A stretch of 64,000 bases of DNA from positions 372,001 through 436,000 of the forward strand of contig JABVXU010000005.1 of NCBI GenBank assembly GCA_013365365.1. Reading direction: 5' to 3'. This DNA comes from Cruorifilaria tuberocauda. Lineage: Eukaryota; Nematoda; Chromadorea; Rhabditida; Onchocercidae. Positions 36,466 to 49,800 of the stretch are shown piece by piece. The notes beneath the pieces are model-generated. The model saw nothing but the letters and a program-made list of their open reading frames with translations. It was not told where the DNA came from and searched no databases. A program made the position numbers and the translations under genes. Numbering within the stretch: the stretch's first letter is position 1; the number at the start of each line of letters is the position of its first letter.

Positions 36466-39400
36466 ATGCCTCGAACAGCTGATCATATTGCGAGTCATTT
36501 AAATTTATTCACGGATCGTCATGAACTATCTGGAAGTCGTTTATATCTTTATCAATCCAGGTCTGTCAAGAATACTATACTATCAATATGAATTTTCAAA
36601 AAAAAAGATCAATTTATTCGTTAAATTTTGATATTCAACAAATTTTAGAAATTAATTAAGCTTTAAGTAAAATGAGAAATTGCTCCTATAATAAGTAAAC
36701 TTAAATTATTCATACTCTCAATCATATTCATCTCTGAGAATACTTTTTTAATAATGATCAATGAAATCTAATTTATCAAAAAATAATATGATTTATTTAA
36801 AGTGAAATTTTAAGCTTTTTTAAGAAAAAAAAATAATTCGACTGGAAGTGAAAATTTCGAGCTTACACGAAAATCAGGAACTATTTTATCAGTTATTTCA
36901 ACAGAAGATAATCGTAATGAGCCTGTACTCCTTACTATCATTGAAAATGCTAATATGGATGGAGTTAAGCATTTACAGACAGATGATACTTTTTCGAAGT
37001 TTGTCTTCCTTAATTTATCATTCATTATTTATAATATGAGCAAATAAAATAAGCAATCAATAGTTATATCAATAGTTAAAATAAGCAATCAATGGGGAGA
37101 ATTAATTGGTAAATAAGAGATTTCTCGGGACTATTCGATGATTTATTATTTTTTATATATATGTTAATTCGCAGATATTTTTGGGCAGCAATAATTGTCA
37201 TATTCGTACTGTTAGCATGCTTTCAAAGTTTTAAACAAATCAATATGTATTTAACCACTCCCGTAGCAACAAATATCGAAGCAGCTTATCCCGATCAAAT
37301 ACCGTTTCCTGTTGTCGCTATTTGTAATAATAATCAATACAGGTAAGTATAAGTTATTATTAATTCATTTCATTTATTTAAAAGAAGTTCTGAGCTGGTT
37401 TTTAGAAATTGATTGAGTGAAATTTTTCCTCTGAAATAATGAACGGAGCGAATTAAATTTGACAAACTTATAAATGTAAAGTTTATGAACATAAGATTTA
37501 ATGGCATGGCAAAGATTAAATAAAAAAGTAATAATTAATAAATCAATATTGATGAATTAATTATATTCAGATTAACCTATTTGACGGGTTCAGCAATTCA
37601 AAATCGTCGGCCAAAAGAGCCAAGAAATAGTACGTTATCTAGCGAAATGAATTTGACAGTATTTGATAAGGTATTGGAAAATGCCTGGGATATGGATGCT
37701 GTAAAATTTCTCAGGAATGCGGCACATTGGAAGTCTAGAATGATACTAAGGTGAGGTAAATAATCTCTGAATAGTAATAATTGAGAAATTTTTCGTTCCT
37801 TCTTTTTGTATAATTTTCTCTTATATTTCTAATCTTAATGATTATCAAATCTTCTGTATTTTTGATTATTTTGTACCTGTTTTATTACAAAAGCTCAATA
37901 TGATATCAGCTGTACTTGGCCAAATGGTACCAGTTGTCGATTATCAAATTTCAAAGCAGTTTGGACACTTACAGGTCTTTGCTGGGCCATAAACACGGAT
38001 CCAAATAATCCGCATTATATATCTTCAAGTGGTGAGATTTTGTCGAAGCAAATTTTAATTTTAAAGCAATTATTAAATACGATTAAAAAAATTTTTATCT
38101 CTCCGAATGAGAGACCGTTTTTCAAAAAAAGATACGAATTATATGGCTAAAGCAAAATTAAGATTAGATTTTAATCAAGCTCAAATCTTTTTTTCAATTT
38201 TAGGCTCTGATAATGGTCTCAGGTTATTATTAAATATCGAACGATATGAAAGAGTGGAAAGTTGTACGCCATACTTTCGAACAATGAGTCTTCCAGGATT
38301 AAAAATTTTAATTTATAATCAAACAGATGTACCGGAATCATCGCTTGCTGGTGTCAATGTTCCTCCCGGCTATACAATGGAGATTCCATTCAAGATGCAA
38401 AATGCAAGCTTTTTTATTATTATTATTAAATATTTATTCAAGCAAAAATTTATGATGGAAATTTTGTTGAAAAAAAAAAGTAAATGAAGATTTTGTTCAA
38501 ATTTTGCATAACATTTGAATTGATGGAAACCGAAATATCTCAGAGGCATAAATATTCGGGTGCGGGATGTGTGGAAAAAAGCGAGAAGCATAAGACGGCA
38601 ATGTTAGCAGTTGATGATCCAGAGAATATTCACACATGCGCTATTAGAAAATATTTGCATGAGATTGAACAGAAATGCAAGTGTTCCATGAGAAGAGCAT
38701 ATAATCCAAATCCAGGACGTAATTTCCTTTCCTTTCATTCTTTCCATCTTCATTATTTACATATTATTTTCTGCAAAGTAAACTTTCTTTTGAAGAATGA
38801 TAAGAAGGTTAGAATATTATTTAAAGACTGAATATTTACATTCATTTTTTACTTCATCCTCAAATCGATCAGTTCATCCTTAATGCAATTTCAGCATATA
38901 GTTTCTGCAACGTGGATCAATATTTTACATGCGCATTACCCACTTTACAATTCGGTAAAAAAAAAAGCTTCAATCGATTCGGTTGTCTTTCACCATGTGA
39001 TCAAATCGATTATACAGCTTGGCAAGATATGACTTTGCTGCCAAATAGTATATTTCCATCGTTGATTGATACTGCCGAAGAAGAAGATGTGGAAGATGTT
39101 GTCGATAACGATTACGATGACGAAAATGACGTAAGTACACGTTTTGTAATAGATTTACGTGGTGGATGTGGAACTGAATTTGAGATTTATTAATTTTCAT
39201 CGATTTTTACTTTAATATTATTTGTTATGAATAATATTTGTTATTGTGAAAAGAGTTTTTTCAGAAGTTTTTAGACTGATTTGTTTGAAATTTAGATTTT
39301 AGATGATAATATTTGTGTAAAATGAGTGGATATTTCAAATTTAGTTTTAATTTCATAAACATCATAGTAAAGAATTAAAAACCAAAACTTTCAGACAATC

Positions 39401-42400
39401 AACAATAGAGTACACACTGGAATATTTATTTTTGTCAAGTTTAATTAAAAATTAAGGACACCCAATTTGAGTAACACGATTACAGGTCCTCCTACTTAGT
39501 AGAACTCGAATACTAGATTCTTGATAATTTTAGTTAATCAATTTAAGCTTTTGAAATTTGAAGGCGAACAACATGGAACTTCAACGTGATGAGCATTTTC
39601 AATGCGAAGAGAATCAGATACTGAGTAATCAGCAGGTATCAATGTAATATGCGATTTGAAAATAGCGCTTTAAACTATTTATTTTTTAAGCCGTAAAGAA
39701 AAAAATAATTTCAAGGTTAGGCAAATCAAACGTGCAGCACAACGTGCTTATGAGAAGCAGTCTCGATATCAAGAAGATATAAGATTGAGAACGAAACGAA
39801 TGGTATTGAAGCTACGAGAAGCAACACAGAAGTAAGTTTCTCTTCATTAAATTATTTTTAGAATTAATAATTGACTTTAAAGATTACTCAGCGCTGTTCA
39901 AATATTCTATTTAATTGATAATGTTGTGTGGTAAAATTGAAATTTTCTTTAAAAAATATTGTTTAAAGTATTCTTCGTTCAATCGTTGCTTTAAAATATA
40001 CCGATGAAAAATATATTTAATCAAATGCATTCTTAATCGAAAAAACTACAAGCTTACTGAGCTATCAGATAATAATTAAATTATTAAAATTTTGATATCT
40101 CAAAATTTTATTTAAATCATTTTAAAAATTATTAATTGTGAATAAAAATGATTCAAAAGTAAGTAAAGGCTGTTTATTTTAGATTGATTGACAATGGTTG
40201 GGGATGGAGAGATGAAATGTATCGAAATGCTTTCGAACGATTAAACAAATCGATCACATGCTTCAGCGCTGTACCTGCCAAACATGCCAAAATGTTCGCT
40301 GCTATTGAAAATCCACCATCGTCAACTGAGGAAGCACGAATTTCTGTCATATATCGAGTATGCTATCTTTAAATTCATTTCAAACTTTAAATGAATTTTC
40401 AAACTATTATCAAATACCAAATATAGTCCTATTTGTACGTTACATACATAAGCTTGTATTTTATTATGAATCTAAAATTAGATTGAATTCTAGATTCTGA
40501 TTCTTTCCGCATCTATTTATAGCTTCTTGAACCAAACGAAAAAGATAATAATGGTGCCAAGAAATTTCATACTGTCGTACAACTTCGTGAAGCTTTTGGT
40601 GATCGTTTTGATGAAGTTGTAAAGGAAATACAAAGATTCGTTAATATTATCACCAAATTGTACAAAATATACAGTCCGTCATTTTATAAAGCAACGTTGG
40701 GTATTAATCTTAGACGAATGGATACTACCTTATTTTTGGCAAAACAGGTTTTATCATTAATTGATAAAGTTGAACGATATAAAATTATAAAACTTTCATC
40801 GAAAGAGAAGAAGCGGTTTAGTATTGGTTCGATCCTTTTTCTCACAAGATTAAACCGAATTTACTTAATTTAAGACAACTTATGTCATAATGATAAATTA
40901 ATTTCAGTATGAATCAGGCAGGTTACAGCGGCGTGCGTGGGCAGAAAAAATGCAATCGCGAAATATGCGACATTTTTTTGATCAGGACTTTTTCGAAGTA
41001 CTGTTTTTTTTATTTATATGGATTAATGAGTATTATTTGATAATTAAGCATTTCCAAGTATTCCTATTTAAATATAGTCATATGGGATGTCTTGCAGGAT
41101 TGGTACAATCCAATGTTAAAAGACTTGGATGAAAATTTAGTGCGCAATATTGCCGATATGGTTGATGGTGAATTACCTAATTTACTGGCTGCTATCAATA
41201 ATGGTAGAGGTTTGCAGGTGCTTAATCAAAACTTTTTATCTCCTATACAGTAATTCCATTTATTTCAGTATTAAAAAGACATAAATTTAAGTTAGTTGAA
41301 AATTATTTGTCCTTGACCTCCTACTTTAGCGAATTCTTGATTTATAATTTTCATGCCCTAAAATTCATTCTGAAGTGATGATAAAATGTTACAGATGGGT
41401 TCAATGCTATATTTTGGTGATACAGCAGCACATCATAAGGAACATTTCGGAGCATTTATCCGCGATATTATCAACTGTACTTTTGGTGATGTAAAAAATG
41501 AAAGTGTTGTCTTACTGAATTCATTCAAGAAAATGATGAGTGAATTTCAGGTACAGTGCAGTACAGATTTTATAGTAATGTACATATGTTGAAACATTTA
41601 AATATAGCAATTTGATACGTTCAGAATTTAATTGCTTGGTAGAGCATGCTTTAGTAAGCTTGATGAGCTTGCAGAATGTTATCTTAGTGTTTGCTGGATG
41701 GTAGAATAAAATTTCAGAAGAAAAGTCTCTATTCATTTGTTCATAAAAAGGTATTCAGGATAAATTTCAAGTAAAATTATATTCTTTTAATTTCTAGCAT
41801 GAGTTAAATTAACTTCCGAAAATTTTTTACAGTCAGCATATTCAAATTTATACCAAAAAGAATTACCAGCCTATTTGGCCAACTTTGATTTTGGATCGGC
41901 ATTTGTAGAGTAAGAATTTTCATAAAGTTCCATTCCTTATAGACGATAATAATCTTTCATGAGTAAACTTCAGAAAATATTTATAAGTTAAATGTTCTGC
42001 TTGCAATTAAATTATTTCTTGCTCTTAAAACATACGTTAAATATCACTTACATAAATTTTTGATTCATCATCAATTAATTCTAACATTCTTCAACTTCGT
42101 TCAAACTTTCATCGATCATTTCAGACAAAATTTTGCAATGGTAAATGTTTTCCTACATCAAATGAACATCGAAACATGGCGACAAGAAAGCACGTATAGT
42201 ATTTGGAGTTTGGCGTGTAAGTTTACAGAGAATTGAATTTATGATTCGCTTTTGAAATTCATTGAATTTAGGATTTCTTAAGATTTCTTGATTGCAGGTG
42301 ATGTAGGTGGTGCACTTGGTCTATTTCTCGGTGCAAGTTTACTTACAGTTATCGAGCTTATTTATTCATGCTGTCAGTACGGTCTATGTAATCCGGTCTG

Positions 42401-43046
42401 TTGTTGGCCGATAAATTGTTGGTAATAATCCCTTCCGGTTAAGCCATAAAATATATTCCTTTCTAATTCTACAATTGATTAAACCTTATTTATTTATTTC
42501 GATATTATGAATAAATAAATATCAAATAATGAGGTTCATATCAAAAAATACCGATAAAAATTCTAATAATTTGATTGCAGGAAAAATATAAAAACACATC
42601 CCGCGGATAAATCAGACAAATGGAAGGGGAAAGATAAATTGGAGGAGAAAACAAAACTTCTTGGCGTCACAATAAAACCATCTAAAAGTCCCATTTCATA
42701 TTCACTCTCTACAAAAAGTGCTTCATCCGTCGAGAAATTGAATGGAATTTACGAGCAATTCAATAATCAAAACTCTTCGGCAACAGCCATAAATCTATCT
42801 GAGAATGATTTGTCAAAGAATTTATCTTCAAGCCGTTCGCCATCCATCAATTTCACTAATAATGACAATATTTCACCAAATGATTTTCCATTTAAAACAA
42901 ATAGCATTGAAAAGCAAAATTCGATCAGTTCCAAAACACTTACAAATTTCCCGGGACAATTCTCGTTTGAATCTTTTTCATCCGAATTTTCCGATAAAAT
43001 GGTAACACTATTTCAGCCAAAAAATGAGAGACAAACATTTGTTTAA
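36466..43046 (+). CDS. Degenerin/ENaC (DEG/ENaC) channel subunit with large extracellular insert, 19 exons
   Basis: Plasma-membrane subunit of a probably amiloride-type sodium channel; C. elegans relatives act in touch, proprioception or acid sensing. Exons: 36466-36560, 36825-36998, 37175-37342, 37571-37750, 37910-38031, 38204-38403, 38490-38718, 38895-39130, 39564-39635, 39716-39831, 40183-40357, 40523-40747, 40908-40997, 41098-41217, 41395-41550, 41833-41909, 42125-42216, 42298-42421, 42581-43046; all phases agree, 1038 residues. TM1 is YFWAAIIVIFVLLACF (about 91-106). The family signature appears as LTGLCWAIN (about 226-234), a Cys-rich region runs to CLSPC (420-424), and TM2 is GALGLFLGASLLTVIEL (about 847-863) with the G-x-S filter (GAS). 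A Ser/Asn-rich cytoplasmic tail of about 155 residues follows. Between CLSPC and TM2 lie about 390 residues, including an acidic run and a basic helix-rich part, far more than usual. Intron 6 uses a GC donor (GCAAGC). The exact C. elegans orthologue is not assigned. Confidence 0.88.
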
Positions 43047-43236
43047 ATTCAAGTTTCAAATGATATAAGAAAATGCTGGTTTTGAATTTCAAATATGAAG
43101 TCTGTTGTCATTATTTATGTATATGGATAAGTAAACTTTTATTCAATACTCATTAATCAGTACATCTTCTTTGCAGGTAACTTTAAGCAAAACACATTTG
43201 TACATATTTTTTGCGTTCAGATCAGATAAAGCATTG

Positions 43237-43480
43237 AATAAAAGACTGCACAATTCTTTTTTGTTGCTAACATCAAAGCATATCTTAGTTTTAGTTCTAT
43301 GTTGATTTTAAGAAAATATATTAAATGTTCTTATATCTTCTTCGAGTTTCAATCATTGTTCATTTATCAAAATCTAATTTGAAAGAAAAGTTGGTTCGGC
43401 TGTATGAACAAGTTTCATCCTTATTTGAAGATGAAATATTGGATGATAATTATTTTATTCGTTAGTTAAAAATGAATAAA
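43237..43480 (+). terminator. Candidate polyadenylation signals of the degenerin gene
   Basis: AATAAA occurs at 43237-43242 and again at 43475-43480, about 190 and 430 nt past the stop. The second lies only 68 nt from the stop codon of the opposing gene. Confidence 0.45.
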
Positions 43481-43547
43481 TATGAGTTTATTGACAAATG
43501 GCATTAGATTATCATTTTCCCTTAGATATGTATCCATCAATTTATTA

Positions 43548-45957
43548 TTAATTTTTATAGTAAACATTAAACTTTTTTCGTCGGCGGAATGGATCTTCGG
43601 TGTTATACAAAAATGAGCGATCAAAACCAACCGTATCGTCATCGATTAGACAATAATCAATGGCAATACGATCATTCATTTTTGATTCCTTAGATGGTAT
43701 TGCAGTAACTCCAATTTTAATCTGCAAAATAATCGGCAGTAGTCGCTAATTGCTAACATACACTTCTCACAATATCTAAATAAGGGATTCTGTGATCCTA
43801 ATTTAAGTAAATGAGTATCAGCTACATTTGTGTAAGAACAAGACAGTCAAATTTCATTTTTTTTCACCGAATTAACAATAATACAGTTAGTTACTTATCT
43901 TTTGATAAATTTAATTTTTTTACTCTATCAGTTATTGCATCACTGTTTTTACAGGTAACTTACATGTACGGTAGCATCTTTTCCCAAAGTACCACAGGTA
44001 GGCTGCGCAATCATACGCTTGATTGCATTAGTCTTTAGAGCCCACATTATTGGGCGATTGTGTTTATTCTTCACGTAGATTGTAACCATTTCCGTAAAAG
44101 GATGCTTGAATATTATCTAAAGGAGAGAAGTGAAATTTTCAGTATTAATAAAATGCCAAGTGTTAAAATTGATAAAAAATCGATAAAATTACATATTCAT
44201 CAGGATTAGTAATGAGAGTATCTTGTTCCTCTTTTGTCACTAATGCCGATGTTGCATATTCATTGGAATGCAGTAAACCATCTGCCTGAATACAAAATTC
44301 ATGATTTTTCTAATCAAATTGGTCAAATTCGAAAATGAAAATTAAATGAATTTTCAAAAGTTTCTACAGAAATAAGCGAGAAACCTCATGATCCACTTTC
44401 TGGCAATCACCAGCAGGAATCGATTTTACACTATCATTTTCTGATCGATCATTTTCTTCTCCGGAATCTGATAGTATTGACGAATCAGTTTGTTGATCTT
44501 TATATATTCGAAATTCGTATTGTTCCTATTTGCAATGTTAATTGAAAAATGGAATAAATAAAATTCTTTTATATATCTCAATTTCTTCCAAAATTATAAG
44601 AAAAAATAAACTATGATAAAATGAGACGCGAATGAAACTGTCTTTTCTTCCTCTCATTTAAATTTTAACGGAAACGTAGTGCATAAATATTACACTTCAA
44701 TAGAAATACCATACTTCACTAGAGGCGACAGTTTTTAAAGATCCATCATGAGTGTAAGAGGTATCCAAGTAAGCGGTCATCTCTGGACTACGAACCAATG
44801 AATATGCCGTTGTTAGGTTGTTATAATGCAGCGATGGAAGATGACTTCTGAATGGACTCTGTAAAAGAGATTTTCAAAATAAGCATCGTCTTGAATTCCT
44901 TTTCTAATAAATTTTATAAAGAATATATCATGATCAGTGATGATTTGAAACTTTGGATTATTAAAATTTCGATAAATTCATACTTCAGCAGAAAGCTGCG
45001 TAGCATCGGTAATTGTTAGTGCGGTATTTACACCAGTTTGTGATCCATAAGGCGAACTTGAAAAAGTAACAGGTGTTCTGGTGCCAACTATCGAATTACC
45101 AATTGAATTACGACGTTGTTGCTCTGTAAGACTTTTGGCGATATCGTGCTGATAAACGACATTGAAAAACAGTACAACAAGAAGGATGAATTTGCCAAGA
45201 AAATATCCAAATGCATCCATAAATATGCTATCAAATGCAATCAAAATTCCGTGAATTGACCAGTAGAAAAGTGTTGCCTTCTGAAAGAACGTTCATTTCA
45301 ACTATGTTATATGCATTACAATTTTGAAATATTAACCTATCCAAACTTATTTATTCAAATTCAACCATCAATTTAATGACTCATCATCATTTTTTTCAGT
45401 CGCTTTTTTTTTGAATATATTATCAATTGCCATTAAATACAGCATAAAATTTTCTACTTATTCTGATAATCCAAAATTCCTCCCATTCACGTATCTATAT
45501 CAAACATTAAGAATGATTGTGTTAGTGTATATTCATACATATCTTACGTAGCTTTCAAAACGTTTCAGACTTACATAAGCAAAAACCCGAGTTGAATGGT
45601 CAGAAAGTTGCCCGTAAGTAAAAATAGCAGCAGGTACGGTAGTGCATATATTGCATACTGTTTGAGCATATTCACCGTTAACGAGATATGCAGAGATGAG
45701 TACCGAACAAACAATGAAGAAATGACGCCAGTTCGTTCTTCGATTTCTCCCCTCTTCTATTACAACTTCCTTCTTTATATACTCTCCTGAATACTTTGCA
45801 GTAAGCTTATTTACGTGATGATTCGCGTAACAGATTTATACTCGAACAAAATGCCCTCAGTCACTTTCATCCAAACAACTCAACAAACTTCATATAAATA
45901 TTGACCTGCTTGCATCTTCAACTGTTCCCCGCTGTAGTGCCTTTGATTCTCTACCAT
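43548..45957 (-). CDS. REEP/TB2/DP1-like membrane region fused to an MSP domain, 8 exons
   Basis: Exons: 45957-45906, 45786-45575, 45280-44984, 44858-44715, 44525-44385, 44285-44193, 44116-43970, 43721-43548; phases agree, 419 residues. Residues about 38-128 hold four hydrophobic stretches: HFFIVCSVLISAYLV, a VCNICTTVPAAIFTYG segment, LFYWSIHGILIAFDSIF and FLGKFILLVVLFF. Order and spacing resemble REEP/TB2/DP1/HVA22 proteins, which shape tubular ER, although the motif usually written YPAY is VPAA here. A Ser-rich acidic linker (about 145-305) leads to a C-terminal MSP domain (about 309-419): PFTEMVTIYVKNKHNRPIMW, a LKTNAIKRMI strand, TCGTLGKDATV, MNDRIAIDY and a final basic FRRRKKFNVYY. The MSP match is strong over its full length; the REEP match is distant and inferred from pattern. 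Either a membrane-anchored MSP protein or a contact-site/sperm ER protein would fit. The first exon (17 codons) is the weakest part of the model. Confidence 0.75.
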
Positions 45958-46819
45958 AGTTATTTGTGATTGATGAGTAGTGAACCGCTTAATGATTTAT
46001 ATAACTTCAAACAATGATTGTAAACATTTCAAATCTCCTTTTGTAGTAGCTGCATTCAAGAATTTGCATTTCATTAAATTTTTTTTTTTTTACAAAAAAG
46101 GAAAGAAAGACTCAAAGAAAGGAAATTTCCAGTACGTAAGAAAGTGGAACAACGAAAGTTATTTTTCTTCGAAATCTTATAAAATCTTGAAATCAGCTGC
46201 TACTTTCTGATGACAATATAATCTAATATGACAGATTACACGTCAAGATGTATTGCAAAATTCTCTTCTGCAAAGCAATAGATAAAGTAGCATAAGATGA
46301 AACGACATAATTGAGCAGTTTGTATGGTTTTTAATCGGCGTTCTTTTTTCAAACAATTCAATTAATTTATCAAAACAATTCAGTTCAAAGGTATAACAAG
46401 TACAGCATATATAATAGAAAAAAGACTAATATTATTACATTTTCAGGCCATCATAAATGGACAGATCTGAACTTTCTGTAAATTAAGATTCAAACTTCAC
46501 TTTGACATTTTCTATGCATGTTAGTTTACAACTTTTATAGAATAAATCAATGAATTTAAGCTATATAAATGTCAATTATATTTGCATGTTGTTATAAATG
46601 CGCTTCACGGGTATCACACTGGAATGTTACATGCAGTGTATTGCCATTTAAGCAAATGTTACGATCTGATATGTTCTTGCTGAAATTTATTATTTATAAT
46701 TGAACTCTTTAATCAACATAAAGTATAAGCATCTTTATTATTTCTAGTTAATCAAATTTTTGAATCATTGATAAGACTATTAATTAGTGATAAAAAATGA
46801 AGTTTTAATTCTGAAAAAA
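45958..46819. other. Spacer between REEP-MSP and kinase genes
   Basis: Holds the promoter of the REEP-MSP gene and the kinase 3' UTR. Plus-strand TTTATT hexamers at 46686 and 46734 (AATAAA on the minus strand) lie about 80-135 nt past the kinase stop. No ankyrin-repeat coding sequence was found here. Confidence 0.55.
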
Positions 46820-49800
46820 TTACTTAATTTGGCTCGAAGCTTCTTCAGATGAATGCATTCGTTTAACTAAAGTGTTATTCAGAATCATGATACATTCTTC
46901 CAAACAACAGATATCAGATATCGTCATGAATTGTTCCTGATAACGCTGCACACGAAATACACCTTCTTCAGCACTACTAACATCTGCAGATTCAGAAATA
47001 GAACTAGAATCATTAATAAATAACAAATAATACGATCAACTTATCAATTAGAATCACTGATAAATCAATTTAACAAATTAAAAATCAGATGGAGGAGGAA
47101 ATTTTGCTAAAATAAAAACTGGAAAATATTGTTTTCTTATTATTCAAATTGACTAACAATCAAGAAATCTCCACTCATTATTCGACCCCATATTAGAATT
47201 TGAGTGATCGGCAATAAGTTTTTCAATTCTTTGTCGTACGATGTCCAGTTCAGCTTCTGCTTCTACATAAATTTTACCGATTTCCATAGCTGCAAAGAAG
47301 TATTTATTAGAAAGGACTTGAAATTTTTAAAAACCTTTGAATTTCTCATGATATTAGCTCTAACGGAATAGTATTAAATATAGTTTCGCGATAAATAGAA
47401 TGTTTTATTGCTAACTTCCGTATTCTGTGATATATTCCACTTAAACTAGAAATATTTCTCAAATTCAGTAAAGGAGTTAGAAATTAATAATTTAGTGATG
47501 AGAAGCAAAATTATACTGCTGATATTTGAATTTGTAAATATCTTGAAGATTTAAAATTTCGCTCTGATAAATCAGATAATTGCTGAAATGTTTGAAGATT
47601 TAAAATCACTCTTCATTTTGGAAGAAACATTATCAGCGAACATTTCCGGAGTCAATGAATCATACCAGCTACTTTGAGTCTTTCCAGATTATCTCGATTA
47701 GCATTGTATTCGACGGAGGTGGTCAATAGTACGGGTAATGAATAGCCTGCTGGAGTCGATGGCGCTTGACTAGTACTGACGCTGCGCTGTTGTTTGGATA
47801 TTTTCCGCTGTTTCTTAAGATTTCCTGGCATATAATTGGATTTTTTTTCACGACGCAACATGGGAACCTATAATATCGATATTCAAGATGGTTGTAAACA
47901 GAAAATGCATCATCAAATTATAAGAAATGGAAATAAAACAAAAAAAAGTGAGAAGGAAGACGAAAAAGACTGAAATAGAATCAATGCTAAATAACTAATA
48001 TGAATTATAAAAATAGAAAATACAACGCTGTTCTAAATACTCTATTAAAATTGAATTAACCTGGCTATGGAAGGTAATTTCAATGGTACTCGGTGCTAAA
48101 AGGCACGGTTCACCATCCACCTGCATTGGTATTGCTTTGTTTGTTGTGATGCGAGCATGAGAGCACTGTGCTATTCGTTCGCCTTTGCCACCCATTTGCA
48201 AAGCAGCATGAAAATAAAAATGAAAGTAACATAGGAAGAATGAAAAAAGATTAAAAGTGAATTTAAAAGAATGAGTGCGATTTGTGATTATTAATAATCT
48301 GACCGTCACGATTCTAAGATTTAATATTTCAATCTGTATGGTTGGTTTCCGATAACTTACCTACTCCACATTTTCAAAACTTTTTCTAAATTTAGATTTG
48401 TAAAAAAATACCAGTGTAGCAGTTGTGAAACCAAGAACCTCTAGCTTGCCATCACAGCTGGAAGATCGTTGTTTCTCCTCATCATCGTTACTCCACGGAA
48501 CAGTGCCTCCCGCATAGTATGTTATATTAAGAAATAATATACAATGGAATTTGAATTCTTTAATTTTTGAAGTTAAATCAATTCCATCGCACTGAAATTC
48601 ATAAAAAAGAACATGAGTTCTTTGAAAATCAAAAGTATGAAAAAATACGACGAGTTATATCAATAGATACTGGCAAGGACAAATCCATTCCTAGTTGGTA
48701 ATTTGTTATATCTATTACCTCAAGAGTGATATATTCATGGAGAAGTTTCCAGGTTCGCTTGAACAAATCGATGGTACCCAGTCCACCATATGCTATTCGA
48801 TTTTTCAGCCTACTATTCAACATTTGTGGATTTGCACCTGGAACAGAAAATCATCCTAGGACGATTACAATTACAAAAAGTGATTATCACGAAAGTGAAA
48901 TCATAACCTAAAGGTTGCTGCACCTCTTTTCTCTGGAAATCAACAAAATTAAAAAAAAGAAAAACGAGGTTCACTGGAGTTAAAACCAACTTCTAGAATG
49001 GTGAAATTGCAAGGCTACATGAGCATCGGCTCCAATACTATAATAATTGTTCATCACTGTTAATGTTAGCATACTCTGAGCAGCTTTGTCAATTTCATCC
49101 GTCTGTACACTTGATATTCGCAAATTGGCCTCTACATTTATATTCCACCTATAATTTAAAATTCATAAATGATTAATTAAATTTAATAAATCCTTTTCGT
49201 ATAAATAGAACGAGTTTTGAGCGCTAATTTGATCTCATATTCACGTTTAGATCACTGATGATCGATTACCTTCAGAATTTCTCAGTTACCTTTTTTGAAT
49301 GAAATGGAAAAAGAGGACTAACCTATCGAGATATGTAACCGATGTTTCATGAATAACAGCATTTAGAAGTTCTGCTAATGGTTCATCGCTGAACGAACCA
49401 CCCCAACCAAGACATCTGAAGAGTATAAATTGAATTAAAAGTGATAATAATTGGAATGAATTAGATTGAGCGAGATTAATCTAAATGATTAATTAGAAAC
49501 ATCAGAAAAATAATTACCTGGATAAATCGTTGCCTGTCCCTAATGGAACAACACCAATTGGGGGATACTTCGTCCAATTCATCTAAAAACAATACACTTT
49601 AAATGGAAGCTTTAAAACTGAACAAAAATTATAAAAGAAAGGAAGCTCGAAGGGTGAAGGTAAATCAAAGGCTTATGTTCGATAATAGGATTTTAAATTA
49701 CTTTGCTGTATAAATTTTTTTAAAAAACTACTGAAAAGTTTTTCTTATTTCCAGTTCATAAAAAATCTGCAAAATTATAAAGCAAACTCTGTCAAGGGTA

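Noticed and set aside
46983..47026. Longer last exon of the kinase starting near 47011
   Set aside because: The acceptor there is out of phase with the preceding donor; the acceptor at 46984 (TGAATCTGCAG) restores phase and the conserved WRFLDY block.
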